A DNA stretch of 34,415 nucleotides, taken from assembly GCF_009708075.1 (NCBI RefSeq), contig NZ_WMBT01000016.1, positions 1 through 34,415 on the forward strand, read 5' to 3'. Position 1 is the first letter of the stretch. Each line of letters starts with the position of its first letter. Positions 15,676 to 24,132 of this stretch are shown here, piece after piece. The translations under genes and the position numbers were made by a program. Origin of the DNA: Paracoccus lichenicola (lineage in GTDB: Bacteria > Pseudomonadota > Alphaproteobacteria > Rhodobacterales > Rhodobacteraceae). Below the pieces are notes generated by a model that was not told where the DNA came from, made no database searches, and saw nothing but the letters and a program-made list of their open reading frames with translations.

Positions 15676-17177
15676 GCGACGAGACGAAAAAGCCCGACGA
15701 GGGCCAGACCCCCCCGCCGCGACCCTCGGGCATCCAGACCGGCATCCTGTCCAGCCGCATCGGCGCCCCGGTCGAGGGACCGATCCCCGGCCCGGCCCCG
15801 CGTCCCGCAGCCGCCGCGGCCCCCGCCCAGCCGGCGCCTCCGGTCCAGCCGCCTGCGCCGCCCAGGCCGATCGCCCCGCCCGATGCGGGCCGCTGGTCCG
15901 TGCGCGGCACCCTGCTGACGGGTCTGGTCGCCATCGGGGTGCTGCTGGGGGGCTTTACCTTCTGGGCGATGCAAAGCCGGATCGCGGGCGCGGTGGTCGC
16001 CTCGGGCCAGGTCGAGGTCGAACAACAGCGCCAGGTCGTCCAGCACCCTGACGGCGGCGTGGTCGAGGAGATCCTGGTCAAGGACGGCCAGACGGTCGAG
16101 GCGGGCCAGCCCCTGATCCGTCTGGACGGCAACCTGTTGCGCACCGAACACGCCATCGTCGAGGGGCAGTATTTCGAGATCCTCGCCCGCCGCGGCAGGC
16201 TGGAGGCCGAGCGTGCGGATGCCGGAACGATGCAGTTTCCGGACGAACTGTTGGCCACTGCCGAAGGGAATGCCGATCTGCAAGCCCTGATCGACGGCCA
16301 GCGCAGCCTGTTCGAAACCCGCCGCGACACGCTGCGCCAGTCGATCGAGCAGCTGGAAAAGCAATCCGAACAGGTCCGCCAGCAGGTCGAGGGCATCGAC
16401 GCGCAGATCGTCGCCCTGAACCGCCAGCGCGACCTGATCGGCGAGGAACTGGTGGACCAGCAATCCCTGCTGGATCGCGGCCTGGCGCAGGCGTCCCGCG
16501 TGCTGGCCTTGCAGCGCGAGGCGGCAAGCCTGGACGGCCAGGTGGGCGAGCTGAAGGCCAGCCGCGCCGCGGCCGAGACGCGGCAAACGGAACTGGACAT
16601 CCAGCGCCTGCGCCTTGGCGCCGAACGCCGCGAGGAAGCGGAAACCGAACTGCGCGACCAAGGCTATCGGGAACTGGAACTGGCCGAGCGCCGCCGCAGC
16701 CTGATCGAGCAGATCAACCGCCTGGACATCCGCGCGCCTGCCGCCGGCATCATCTACAACATGCAGGTGACGACGCCCCGGTCGGTCGTCCGGCCCGCCG
16801 ATCCGGTCCTCTATGTGATCCCGCAGGACCGCCCGCTGGTCGTCAGCGCGCGCCTGGCCACGATCAACGTCGATGAGGTGCAGGTGGGCCAGCCGGTGGT
16901 GCTGCGCTTCTCGGCCTTTTCGTCCCGCACCACGCCGGAGATCGACGGGGTTCTGGGCCGGGTGTCGGCGGACGCGATGGTCGATGAGGCGACGCGGATG
17001 CCCTATTACCGGGCCGAGGTGACGATCCCCGCCGACCAGCTGGCCAAGCTGGGCGATCTGGTCTTGGTGCCCGGTATGCCGGTCGAGGTTTATATCCAGA
17101 CCGGCGAGCGCAGCCCGATGGCCTATCTGATGAAGCCGCTGGCGGATTACTTCAACCGGGCTTTCCGGGAGAGTTAA
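15672..17177 (+). CDS. HlyD/PrtE-family type I secretion membrane fusion protein
   Basis: Periplasmic adaptor of 501 residues joining the ABC transporter to an outer-membrane channel. After an unusually long cytoplasmic N-terminus rich in Pro and Ala (about residues 13-72) comes one membrane helix (79-98). Next are the first lipoyl half (VVASGQVEVEQQRQVVQHPD, GGVVEEILVKDGQTVEAGQP), a long coiled coil (about 180-355, Gln/Glu/Arg rich) and the second lipoyl half with a beta-barrel (LDIRAPAAGIIYNMQVTTP, VPGMPVEVYIQTGERSPMAY). The last block is the HlyD-family C-terminal signature. The ATG at 15672 overlaps the upstream stop as ATGA, so the two are translated in a coupled way. Confidence 0.94.
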   Translation: MSDETKKPDEGQTPPPRPSGIQTGILSSRIGAPVEGPIPGPAPRPAAAAAPAQPAPPVQPPAPPRPIAPPDAGRWSVRGTLLTGLVAIGVLLGGFTFWAMQSRIAGAVVASGQVEVEQQRQVVQHPDGGVVEEILVKDGQTVEAGQPLIRLDGNLLRTEHAIVEGQYFEILARRGRLEAERADAGTMQFPDELLATAEGNADLQALIDGQRSLFETRRDTLRQSIEQLEKQSEQVRQQVEGIDAQIVALNRQRDLIGEELVDQQSLLDRGLAQASRVLALQREAASLDGQVGELKASRAAAETRQTELDIQRLRLGAERREEAETELRDQGYRELELAERRRSLIEQINRLDIRAPAAGIIYNMQVTTPRSVVRPADPVLYVIPQDRPLVVSARLATINVDEVQVGQPVVLRFSAFSSRTTPEIDGVLGRVSADAMVDEATRMPYYRAEVTIPADQLAKLGDLVLVPGMPVEVYIQTGERSPMAYLMKPLADYFNRAFRES

Positions 17178-17181
17178 GGAA

Positions 17182-17226
17182 GCGGGGGACCAGTCCCCCG
17201 CGCCCCCTGGGATATTTGGGCCAAGG
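17182..17226 (+). repeat. Hairpin plus GGATATTTGG intergenic element (copy 1)
   Basis: An 8-bp stem GCGGGGGA-CCAG-TCCCCCGC (17182-17201) is followed by CGCCCCCTG and then GGATATTTGG (17210-17219) and a purine-rich tail. It lies between the convergent membrane-fusion and rnr genes and may terminate one or both. A second copy with the same architecture is at 29493-29536. Confidence 0.6.
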
Positions 17227-17240
17227 CAAAAGCCGCAGGG

Positions 17241-19484
17241 CTATTTCTTGCGGCGGCGCTTGGTCGCGCGCTTGATCTCGGCCAGGCGGGACTTGGTGGG
17301 CATGGGCCGGGGGCTGCGGCCGCGGCGGCCCTTTTGCGGGCCGCGCGGCAGTGGCTGGCCGTCCAGTTCCAGAAGGTCCAGCGTCAGGCCGCCGGTCATC
17401 GGGATCGCCTCGGCCAGCCTGACGGTGACGCGCTGGCCCAAGCCGATCTCCAGCCCCGTGTCGCTGCCGATCAGCATATGGGCGTCCGGGTCGAAATGGA
17501 AATATTCCTGCCCGATCGCACGGATCGGCAGCAGCCCGTCGGCGCCGGTTTCGTCCAGCTTGACGAAAAGACCGAATTTCTGGACGCCGCTGATCCGGCC
17601 GGTCATCTCGGTCCCCACGCGTTCGGACAGGAAGGCTGCCAGATAGCGGTCGGTCGTGTCGCGCTCGGCCGCCATGCTGCGGCGTTCGGTTTCGCTGATA
17701 TGGGTCGCGGTTTCCGACAACCGCTCCATGTCCTGGGGCGACAGCCCGTCCTTGCCCCAGCCATGCCCGGTAATCAGCGCACGATGCACGACCAGGTCGG
17801 AATAGCGGCGGATGGGCGAGGTGAAGTGCGCATAGCTTTTCAGCGCCAGACCGAAATGGCCGAAGTTTTCCGGGTGGTAATAGGCCTGCGTCATCGACCG
17901 CAGCGTACTGATGTTGATGAGTTCGTCGAAATCGGTGCCCTCGGACTGGGCCAGCAGGCGGTTCAGGTGGCTGGTGTGCAGCACCTGCCCCTTGGCGAGG
18001 GTAAAGCCCGAGGCCTGGGCCACCTCGCGCAGCGCGTCGATCTTGGCGAGGCTCGGTTCCTCATGGACGCGGAACAGCAGGGGGCGCTGGCGGCGGGTCA
18101 GTTCCTCGGCGGCGGCGACGTTCGCCAGCACCATGAACTCCTCGATCAGGCGGTGGGCGTCGAAGCGTTCGCGGAAGTTGACCGATTTCACGCGGCCGTC
18201 CGGGGTCAGTTCGATCCGGCGTTCGGGCAGGTCCAGATCCAGCGGCTGGCGGCGGGCGCGGGCTTCCTTGAGCAGGCCATAGGCGTGCCACAGGGGCCGG
18301 ATCACGCTGTCCATCAGCGGTTCCGTTTGCGCATCGGGATTGCCGTCCGCCGCCGCCTGGGCCTGCTCATAGGACAGCGAGGCGCGGCTGTGCATGGTGC
18401 CGCGGTGGAAATTGTGGCTGATCTTGTTGCCTTGCGCGTCCAGCCGCATCCGCACGGCGATCACCGGGCGGTCCACGCCTTCGTGCAGCGAACACAGATC
18501 CGCCGACAGCGCCTCGGGCAGCATCGGCACCACCCGGTCGGGGAAATAGGTGGAGTTGCCGCGCAGCCAGGCCTCGCGGTCCAGGGCGGAGCCGGGGGTG
18601 ACGTAGTGGGCCACGTCGGCGATGGCGACCCAGATGGTGGCGCCGCCGTCGTCCTCGACATGGGCAGCCACCGCGTCGTCATGGTCGCGCGCGTCCGAAG
18701 GGTCGATGGTCACAAGGGGCAGGTCGCGCAGATCCTCGCGGCCCTTCATGGTAGCGGGCTTGGCCCCTTCGGCCTCGGCGATCACGGCGTCGGGGAAATC
18801 GTCGGGGATTCCGTGCTGGTGGATGGCGATCAGGCTGACGGCGCGCGGGGCGGACGGGTCGCCCAGCCGATCGATGATCCGCGCCATCGGCAGGCCCAGG
18901 CGGCCCTTGGGACCGATCTGTTCGGCCTGCACCAGTTCGCCATTCTGCGCGCCAAGGGTCGCGTCGGGGCGGACGCGCCATTCCTTGTCCTGGCCCTTGT
19001 CGATGGGGACGATGCGGCCGCCTTCGGCTTCCTTGCGGAAGATGCCGGTGATGCGGTGGGGGGCTGCGGTGATGCGGCGGATCAGGCGGGCCTGGTATTG
19101 GTAATCCTCGCCCAGAACCTCGACCAGGCGGCCCAGGAAGCGGTCGCCGCGGCCAAGCGCGGGGTCGCTGTCGCGGGGGGCGTAGTGGATGCGCGGCATC
19201 GGGCCGTCGCCGTGCCATTCCAGCGGGCGCGCGAACAGGTCGCCCGAGCCGTCGGGCGGCAGCAGTTCCAGCACCGCGACCGGGGGCAGGCGTTCGGCGT
19301 CCAGGTAGTGACGGCGGCGGCGCTCCAGCTGGCCCTCGCCCTCAAGCTCCTTCAGCAGGCGCTTCAGCTCGATCCGTTCGGCGCCCTTGATGCCGAAGGC
19401 CTTGGCGATGTCGCGCTTGGAATTGGCGTCGGGATGTTCCGCGACCCATTCCATGATCTGTTCCTTGCTGGGGATCTGGGCCAT
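17241..19484 (-). CDS. rnr: Ribonuclease R (3'-5' exoribonuclease)
   Basis: Processive 3'-5' exoribonuclease of 747 residues that degrades structured RNA. In order it has an N-terminal winged-helix-like region (about 1-60), cold-shock/OB segments, and the RNB catalytic domain with the metal-binding aspartates in TIDPSDARDHDDAV and downstream blocks VAHYVTPGSALDREA, YFPDRVVPMLPEALS and HFTSPIRRYSDLVVHRAL. A C-terminal S1 domain follows (GRISGVQKFGLFVKL) and then a lysine/arginine tail (IKRATKRRRKK). ATG 19484 has AAGGA 7 bp upstream; a TTG at 19499 would add five residues. The stop of the GNAT gene lies 11 bp upstream, so it is the last gene of the TauE-dapE-GNAT-rnr operon. Confidence 0.95.
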   Translation of the reverse strand: MAQIPSKEQIMEWVAEHPDANSKRDIAKAFGIKGAERIELKRLLKELEGEGQLERRRRHYLDAERLPPVAVLELLPPDGSGDLFARPLEWHGDGPMPRIHYAPRDSDPALGRGDRFLGRLVEVLGEDYQYQARLIRRITAAPHRITGIFRKEAEGGRIVPIDKGQDKEWRVRPDATLGAQNGELVQAEQIGPKGRLGLPMARIIDRLGDPSAPRAVSLIAIHQHGIPDDFPDAVIAEAEGAKPATMKGREDLRDLPLVTIDPSDARDHDDAVAAHVEDDGGATIWVAIADVAHYVTPGSALDREAWLRGNSTYFPDRVVPMLPEALSADLCSLHEGVDRPVIAVRMRLDAQGNKISHNFHRGTMHSRASLSYEQAQAAADGNPDAQTEPLMDSVIRPLWHAYGLLKEARARRQPLDLDLPERRIELTPDGRVKSVNFRERFDAHRLIEEFMVLANVAAAEELTRRQRPLLFRVHEEPSLAKIDALREVAQASGFTLAKGQVLHTSHLNRLLAQSEGTDFDELINISTLRSMTQAYYHPENFGHFGLALKSYAHFTSPIRRYSDLVVHRALITGHGWGKDGLSPQDMERLSETATHISETERRSMAAERDTTDRYLAAFLSERVGTEMTGRISGVQKFGLFVKLDETGADGLLPIRAIGQEYFHFDPDAHMLIGSDTGLEIGLGQRVTVRLAEAIPMTGGLTLDLLELDGQPLPRGPQKGRRGRSPRPMPTKSRLAEIKRATKRRRKK

Positions 19485-19495
19485 GCGTCGGTCCT

Positions 19496-19912
19496 TCAAA
19501 GCTCGCGGGTCATGTCACGATGCGGGATCCCCGCGTCGTCGTAAACCGGGCCGTATGCGACAAAGCCCAGCTTTTCGTAAAAGCCCAAGGCATGGGTCTG
19601 CGCGCCCAGCTTGGCCCGCGTGATCCCCGGCTGGACCCGCAGCACGTCAAGCGCCGCCCGGATCAGCGCCGCGCCCAGGCCCGCGCCGCGCGCGGCGGGC
19701 AGCACGCAGACGCGGCCGATCTTGCCCGTATTGCCCGACAGCAGGATGCGTGCGCTGCCGATCGGCTGGCCGTCCCGCGTGGCCAGCAGGTGGATGGCCT
19801 CGTTGTCTAGGCCGTCGATCTCGCGGTCCTCGGGGACGCCCTGTTCGTGGATGAAGACAGTGCGGCGCAGGGCCAGGCAGGCGGCGAGGTCGGTGGTCGG
19901 TTCGATCTTCAT
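19496..19912 (-). CDS. GNAT-family N-acetyltransferase
   Basis: A 138-residue acetyltransferase with the acetyl-CoA-binding motif [18 protein letters not shown] (R-G-x-G-L-G), and the C-terminal [20 protein letters not shown] with HRDM. The N-terminal [19 protein letters not shown] is characteristic of the ElaA/YjcF-like GNAT group, whose substrates are unknown. The ATG overlaps the dapE stop as ATGA, and rnr starts 11 bp after its stop. Substrate cannot be named; its operon position beside dapE does not by itself imply an amino-acid substrate. Confidence 0.9.
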   Translation of the reverse strand: MKIEPTTDLAACLALRRTVFIHEQGVPEDREIDGLDNEAIHLLATRDGQPIGSARILLSGNTGKIGRVCVLPAARGAGLGAALIRAALDVLRVQPGITRAKLGAQTHALGFYEKLGFVAYGPVYDDAGIPHRDMTREL

Positions 19913-21045
19913 GCGAAATAGTTTTCCAGAATCCGCTGGTAGATGGTCTTGAGCTGCCGGACCTGCGCCACGGGCACGCGTTCGTTCACCTGATGCATAT
20001 AGGCGCCGACCAGGCCGAATTCGACCACCGGGCAGTGGTTCTTGATGAAGCGCGCGTCGGATGTGCCGCCGGTGGTGGACAGGACCGGCTGGCGGCCCGT
20101 TTCCTGCGCGACCACGCCCCGGACCAGATCGACGAAGGGACCGGGTCGGGTCAGGAAGGCCTCTCCGCTGACTTGGGCCTGCAAGGTCAACGTCACGCCC
20201 GTGGCCTGCGCGATGCGGGCCGCGCGGGCGGTCAGGTCGGCTTCCAGGCTGGCCGCCGTGTGCAGGTCGTTGAAGCGGATGTTGACCACCGCCTGCGCCG
20301 ATTCCGGGATCACGTTGGACGCCGGGTTGCCGCAGTCGATGCTGGTGATCTGCAAGCCGGTCGGGTCGAAATGGTCTGTCCCGTGGTCCAGCGGCGCGGC
20401 GATCAGGTCGCTCAGATAGGCCGTCAACGCGTGCAGCGGGTTCCTGGCCTTGTGCGGATAGGCCGCGTGGCCCTGCACGCCCCGCGCGGTGACGGTGAAG
20501 GTCACGGACCCGCGCCGGCCGATCTTCATCATCTCGCCCATCACCTCGGGGTTCGACGGCTCGCCCACGATGCAGGCGTCCATGTGTTCGCCGTTCTGCT
20601 CCATCCAGTCGAGGATCGCGGTGGTGCCGTCGCGGGACGGGCCTTCCTCGTCCCCCGTGACGGTCAGGATCACCGCGCCGTCGGGGGGCGTCTCGCGCAC
20701 GAAGTCGATGGCCGCAGTGACAAAGGCCGCGACGCCGGATTTCATGTCGGTCGCGCCCCGGCCCCAGATGATGCCGTCTTCGGTGTGGCCGCTGAAGGGG
20801 GGATAGGTCCAGGACCCCAGGTCGCCGGGCGGCACGACATCGGTATGGCCGTTGAAGCCGAAGCTGCGCGCGCCTTTTGCGCCCCAGCGGGCGAACAGGT
20901 TGGGCGTGCCGTTGCGATCCACGCGGTGGACCTGAAAACCCGCATCCGCCAACAGGTCGCCCAGCAGGACCAGGGCGCCGGCTTCGCTTGGCGTGACCGA
21001 GGGGCAGCGGATCAGGCGGGCGGTCAGGTCGGCGGCGTCACACAT
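19909..21045 (-). CDS. dapE: Succinyl-diaminopimelate desuccinylase
   Basis: Zinc-dependent M20 hydrolase of 378 residues that frees LL-diaminopimelate for lysine and peptidoglycan synthesis. Metal and catalytic motifs are seen in order: [46 protein letters not shown] and the C-terminal TGGTSDARF with MHQVNERV. Length and order match DapE, and the SDARF/HQVNE motifs separate it from other M20 deacylases. The start [12 protein letters not shown] at 21045 lies 1 bp after the TauE stop; an upstream extension would overlap that gene by more than 30 bp. It ends as ATGA with the GNAT gene. Confidence 0.95.
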   Translation of the reverse strand: MCDAADLTARLIRCPSVTPSEAGALVLLGDLLADAGFQVHRVDRNGTPNLFARWGAKGARSFGFNGHTDVVPPGDLGSWTYPPFSGHTEDGIIWGRGATDMKSGVAAFVTAAIDFVRETPPDGAVILTVTGDEEGPSRDGTTAILDWMEQNGEHMDACIVGEPSNPEVMGEMMKIGRRGSVTFTVTARGVQGHAAYPHKARNPLHALTAYLSDLIAAPLDHGTDHFDPTGLQITSIDCGNPASNVIPESAQAVVNIRFNDLHTAASLEADLTARAARIAQATGVTLTLQAQVSGEAFLTRPGPFVDLVRGVVAQETGRQPVLSTTGGTSDARFIKNHCPVVEFGLVGAYMHQVNERVPVAQVRQLKTIYQRILENYFA

Positions 21046-21046
21046 G

Positions 21047-21811
21047 TCAGATCCAGTCGAAGAAAGCGCGGCGGGCAAGGTTCAGGCCGGTGATGACCAG
21101 CAGGATCAGCGTCCAGTGGCGGAAGACCGCGGCATCCATGCGGTCCTGCAAGGCGAATCCCGCCAGCATCCCGCCGAAGGCCGGGACGCACAGCGCCGCC
21201 GACAGGGGGATGGTCTGCGCGTTCAGGATGCCGGACGCCAGATGCGCCGCCGTCAGCCCCGCCGCGCCCAGGAAGAACACCACGCCCTGCACGCGGACCT
21301 GTTCCTGCTTGGGCACCCCCAGCGACAACAGCAGCACGACCAGCGGCGGTCCCCAGATGCCGGAAATGCCGCCGTAAAGGCCGCCGATGATGCCCGTTCC
21401 GATCTCGGCCCGGCGGCGGTGGCGGATGGGCAGCGCCAGCGGGCGGCCCGCCAGTTGCCACAAGGCGAAACCCAGGATCGGCACGCCCAGCAGCGCATAC
21501 ATCAGCCCCTGCGGGATCGACCGCGCCAGGCCCGCCGAGATCATCAGGAAGACCAGCACCATGGCGATGTGCCAGCGGAAATCGCGGATCGACTGCATCG
21601 CGGCGGCGGGGCCTTGGCGCAGCGCCTGGTGGATGTTCGTGGTCAGCACCGGCAGGATCAGCGCCGCCAGCGCCGTCTGCGGCGGCAGGATCGAGGCGAA
21701 GGCCGAGGCCATGATCAGCGGCATGGCGAATCCGATGGCGCCCTTCACGAAGCCCGCAAAGGCCGTGACGGCGAAGATCGTCCAGAATTGCCAGGGATCC
21801 AGTCCAAACAT
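21047..21811 (-). CDS. TauE/SafE-family sulfite/organoanion exporter-like permease
   Basis: A 254-residue inner-membrane protein with about seven or eight helices and the TauE/SafE pattern. The first half-repeat has [20 protein letters not shown] and the second has [20 protein letters not shown]. Family members export sulfite, sulfoacetate or related small anions in taurine and sulfonate degraders, but none of those enzymes is encoded here, so the substrate is open. [10 protein letters not shown] at 21811 is taken as the start although its ribosome site is poor. It heads the operon TauE-dapE-GNAT-rnr and is divergent from mcd. Confidence 0.85.
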   Translation of the reverse strand: MFGLDPWQFWTIFAVTAFAGFVKGAIGFAMPLIMASAFASILPPQTALAALILPVLTTNIHQALRQGPAAAMQSIRDFRWHIAMVLVFLMISAGLARSIPQGLMYALLGVPILGFALWQLAGRPLALPIRHRRRAEIGTGIIGGLYGGISGIWGPPLVVLLLSLGVPKQEQVRVQGVVFFLGAAGLTAAHLASGILNAQTIPLSAALCVPAFGGMLAGFALQDRMDAAVFRHWTLILLVITGLNLARRAFFDWI

Positions 21812-21970
21812 GCGCACCACGCTAAACGCGCGGGCGGGAAATGGAAATGCCGCTTGGCCCGGCATCGTGCCCGACATTTTCGTTCTCGCAAAGGGTGACA
21901 TGCGCATAATTGTTGCGCTGCGTTTGCGAAGGCGCTACCCATGCCGCAATGCCGCAAAAGGGTCGAATCC
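21812..21970. promoter_or_regulatory. Divergent control region between the TauE operon and mcd
   Basis: 159 bp must hold both promoters. It contains TTTGCGAA (21923-21930), close to half-sites reported for RamB-type regulators of acetate assimilation, and the repeated hexamer TTGCGC/TTGCGA. This resemblance is weak and is noted only as a candidate. Confidence 0.3.
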
Positions 21971-23578
21971 ATGAAAGACATGCCGCACCACACCGACGCC
22001 GTCCTGTCCGAACTGGCCGACCTGCAGGCCCGCGCGACCGAATCCCTGCGCGCCATGGTCTCGCCCCAGGGCAAGCTGGACCCCGAGGCGCTGGAGCGTT
22101 ACCAGCACGCGGCCCATGCGCTGTCCTGGCTGGCGACCTATGTCGAGGCGTTGCGCCAGCTTGCCGCCTGGTCGGGCCGCGTGGGCGGGGACATCGAAGG
22201 CCTGATCACCCGGATCGGCTTTGGCGAATACCTGACCCAGATCGCGGGCGGCATCCCGATGAGCCAGACGGAATTCGCCCGCCTGTCCGACCTTGGCCTG
22301 GACTGGCAACCGTCTGACGCGGCCCGCGCGCTGATGGCGGGCAACACGCCTGACGCCCGCGCCCGGCTGGCCGCGCTGATGGCCGACGCCAAGGGCAGCG
22401 CGACCTTTGGCGCGACCGGCCTCGACGAGGATCTGGAGATGATCCGCGACCAGTTCCGCCGCTGGTCCGACGACAAGGTCGTCCCCCATGCCCATGGCTG
22501 GCACCTGCGGGACGAGCTGATCCCAATGGAGATTATCCAGGAGTTGGCCGAATTGGGCGTCTTCGGCCTGACCATCCCCGAGGAGTTCGGGGGCCTCGGC
22601 CTGTCCAAGGCCGCGATGGTCGTGGTCAGCGAGGAACTGTCGCGCGGCTATATCGGCGTGGGTTCCCTGGGAACGCGCAGCGAGATCGCCGCCGAACTGA
22701 TCCTGGGCGGCGGGACCGAGGCACAGAAGGCGCATTGGCTGCCGCGCCTGGCGTCGGGGGAAATCCTGCCCACGGCGGTCTTTACCGAACCCAACACCGG
22801 CAGCGATCTGGGCAGCCTGCGCACCCGCGCGACCCTTGACGGCGACACCTGGACCGTCACCGGCAACAAGACCTGGATCACCCATGCCGCGCGCACCCAT
22901 GTGATGACGCTGCTGGCCCGCACCGATCCCGACACCACCGATTACCGGGGCCTGTCGATGTTCCTCGCCGAAAAGACGCCGGGCACGGACGAAAATCCCT
23001 TCCCCACCCCCGGCATGACCGGCGGGGAAATCGAGGTGCTGGGCTATCGCGGCATGAAGGAATACGAGCTTGGCTTCGACGGGTTTCAGGTCAGCGCCGA
23101 AAACCTGCTGGGCGGCGTCACAGGCCAGGGCTTCAAGCAGCTGATGCAGACGTTCGAATCCGCGCGCATCCAGACCGCCGCCCGCGCCATCGGGGTCGCG
23201 CAGAACGCGCTGGACCTGGGCCTGCAATATGCCCTGGACCGCAAGCAGTTCGGCAAGCCGCTGATCGCATTCCCCCGCGTCGCCGACAAGCTGGCCATGA
23301 TGGCGGTCGAGATCATGATCGCCCGCCAGCTGACCTATTTCAGCGCTTGGGAAAAGGACCACGGCCACCGCTGCGACCTGGAGGCCGGGATGGCGAAACT
23401 GCTGGGCGCGCGGGTGGCCTGGGCCAGCGCCGACAACGCGCTGCAAATCCATGGCGGCAACGGCTTTGCGCTGGAATATCCCGTCAGCCGGGTGTTGTGC
23501 GATGCACGCATCCTGAATATTTTTGAAGGGGCAGCGGAAATTCAGGCCCAAGTGATCGCCCGGCGGCTGTTAGGCTGA
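21971..23578 (+). CDS. mcd: (2S)-Methylsuccinyl-CoA dehydrogenase, ethylmalonyl-CoA pathway
   Basis: Flavoprotein of about 535 residues (545 if ATG 21941 is used) that oxidises (2S)-methylsuccinyl-CoA to mesaconyl-CoA. The acyl-CoA dehydrogenase core starts near residue 155 and shows FGLTIPEEFGGLGLS, TAVFTEPNTGSDLGSLRTRA, NKTWITHAAR, RKQFGKPL, QIHGGNGFALEYPVSRVLCD and the catalytic Glu in ILNIFEGAAEIQAQVI. The extra N-terminal segment of about 150 residues (including ALSWLATYVEALRQLAAW) is absent from ordinary acyl-CoA dehydrogenases and is the mark of Mcd. AAAAGGG precedes ATG 21971, and the codons between 21941 and 21971 look non-coding. Electrons go to ETF and then to ETF-QO (right edge). 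PhaA and PhaB in this window feed the same pathway. Confidence 0.9.
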   Translation: MKDMPHHTDAVLSELADLQARATESLRAMVSPQGKLDPEALERYQHAAHALSWLATYVEALRQLAAWSGRVGGDIEGLITRIGFGEYLTQIAGGIPMSQTEFARLSDLGLDWQPSDAARALMAGNTPDARARLAALMADAKGSATFGATGLDEDLEMIRDQFRRWSDDKVVPHAHGWHLRDELIPMEIIQELAELGVFGLTIPEEFGGLGLSKAAMVVVSEELSRGYIGVGSLGTRSEIAAELILGGGTEAQKAHWLPRLASGEILPTAVFTEPNTGSDLGSLRTRATLDGDTWTVTGNKTWITHAARTHVMTLLARTDPDTTDYRGLSMFLAEKTPGTDENPFPTPGMTGGEIEVLGYRGMKEYELGFDGFQVSAENLLGGVTGQGFKQLMQTFESARIQTAARAIGVAQNALDLGLQYALDRKQFGKPLIAFPRVADKLAMMAVEIMIARQLTYFSAWEKDHGHRCDLEAGMAKLLGARVAWASADNALQIHGGNGFALEYPVSRVLCDARILNIFEGAAEIQAQVIARRLLG

Positions 23579-23658
23579 TCGCGTTTCGTCTAGGGTGCTG
23601 CAACCAAAGCGGTTTTGCCGCATTCCCGTTCGACGATCGCCCACAGGAGTTATCCCAC

Positions 23659-24132
23659 ATGCCCCGCCTTGCCCGACTTGGCACATTCGGCGCACTGACC
23701 GCCGCAGCATTCGCCCTTGCCGCCTGCGAACCGACGCCCCCCGTGTCGCCGGACGATCGCGGCTTCATCCCGGGCGGCGATTACGCCCTGGTCGGCATGG
23801 ACGGCGCGACCGTGCCCCTGCGCAACATGACGCTGACCATCGCGGAAAGCAGCGTGTCGGGCCGCGGCCCCTGCAACGGCTATGGCGCCAAGAACAACGC
23901 GGAACTGCCGCTGGTCGCGCTGTCGCCCCTGCAAAAGACCAACGTGCCCTGCGGCAAGAACACCACCATCGAGAACCGCTTCTTCTCGGTCCTGCAATCC
24001 GCGACCGAGATGGAATACTACGGCGGCGTGCTGAAGGTGAAATCGCCCCTGACCTGGCTGATCTTCGAGCGCGGCGTCACCGGGGCGCAGGCCCAGGTCA
24101 CGGCGGTCGATCAGGCGCGGGCGGGTCAGTAA
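23659..24132 (+). CDS. META/HslJ-domain lipoprotein
   Basis: A 157-residue predicted lipoprotein. The signal peptide ends in lipobox LAAC (LTAAAFALAACEP), so Cys23 should be lipidated. The rest is one META domain: ALVGMDGATVPLRNMTLTI, GPCNGYGAKNNAELPL with two further cysteines, and ENRFFSVLQSATEMEYYGG. META domains occur in HslJ and in secreted or motility-related proteins and have no firm function. AGGAG precedes the ATG by 10 bp. It follows mcd by 80 bp and is convergent with recO, the two coding ends overlapping by 7 bp (24126-24132). Confidence 0.88.
   Translation: MPRLARLGTFGALTAAAFALAACEPTPPVSPDDRGFIPGGDYALVGMDGATVPLRNMTLTIAESSVSGRGPCNGYGAKNNAELPLVALSPLQKTNVPCGKNTTIENRFFSVLQSATEMEYYGGVLKVKSPLTWLIFERGVTGAQAQVTAVDQARAGQ

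Noticed and set aside
17334..19544. A 736-codon open frame antisense to rnr
   Set aside because: Same composition artefact; all RNase R motifs lie on the minus strand.
23516..23530. GAATATTTTTGAAGG as a third copy of the GGATATTTGG element
   Set aside because: It is inside the mcd reading frame encoding the conserved NIFEGAAE catalytic motif and lacks the hairpin.
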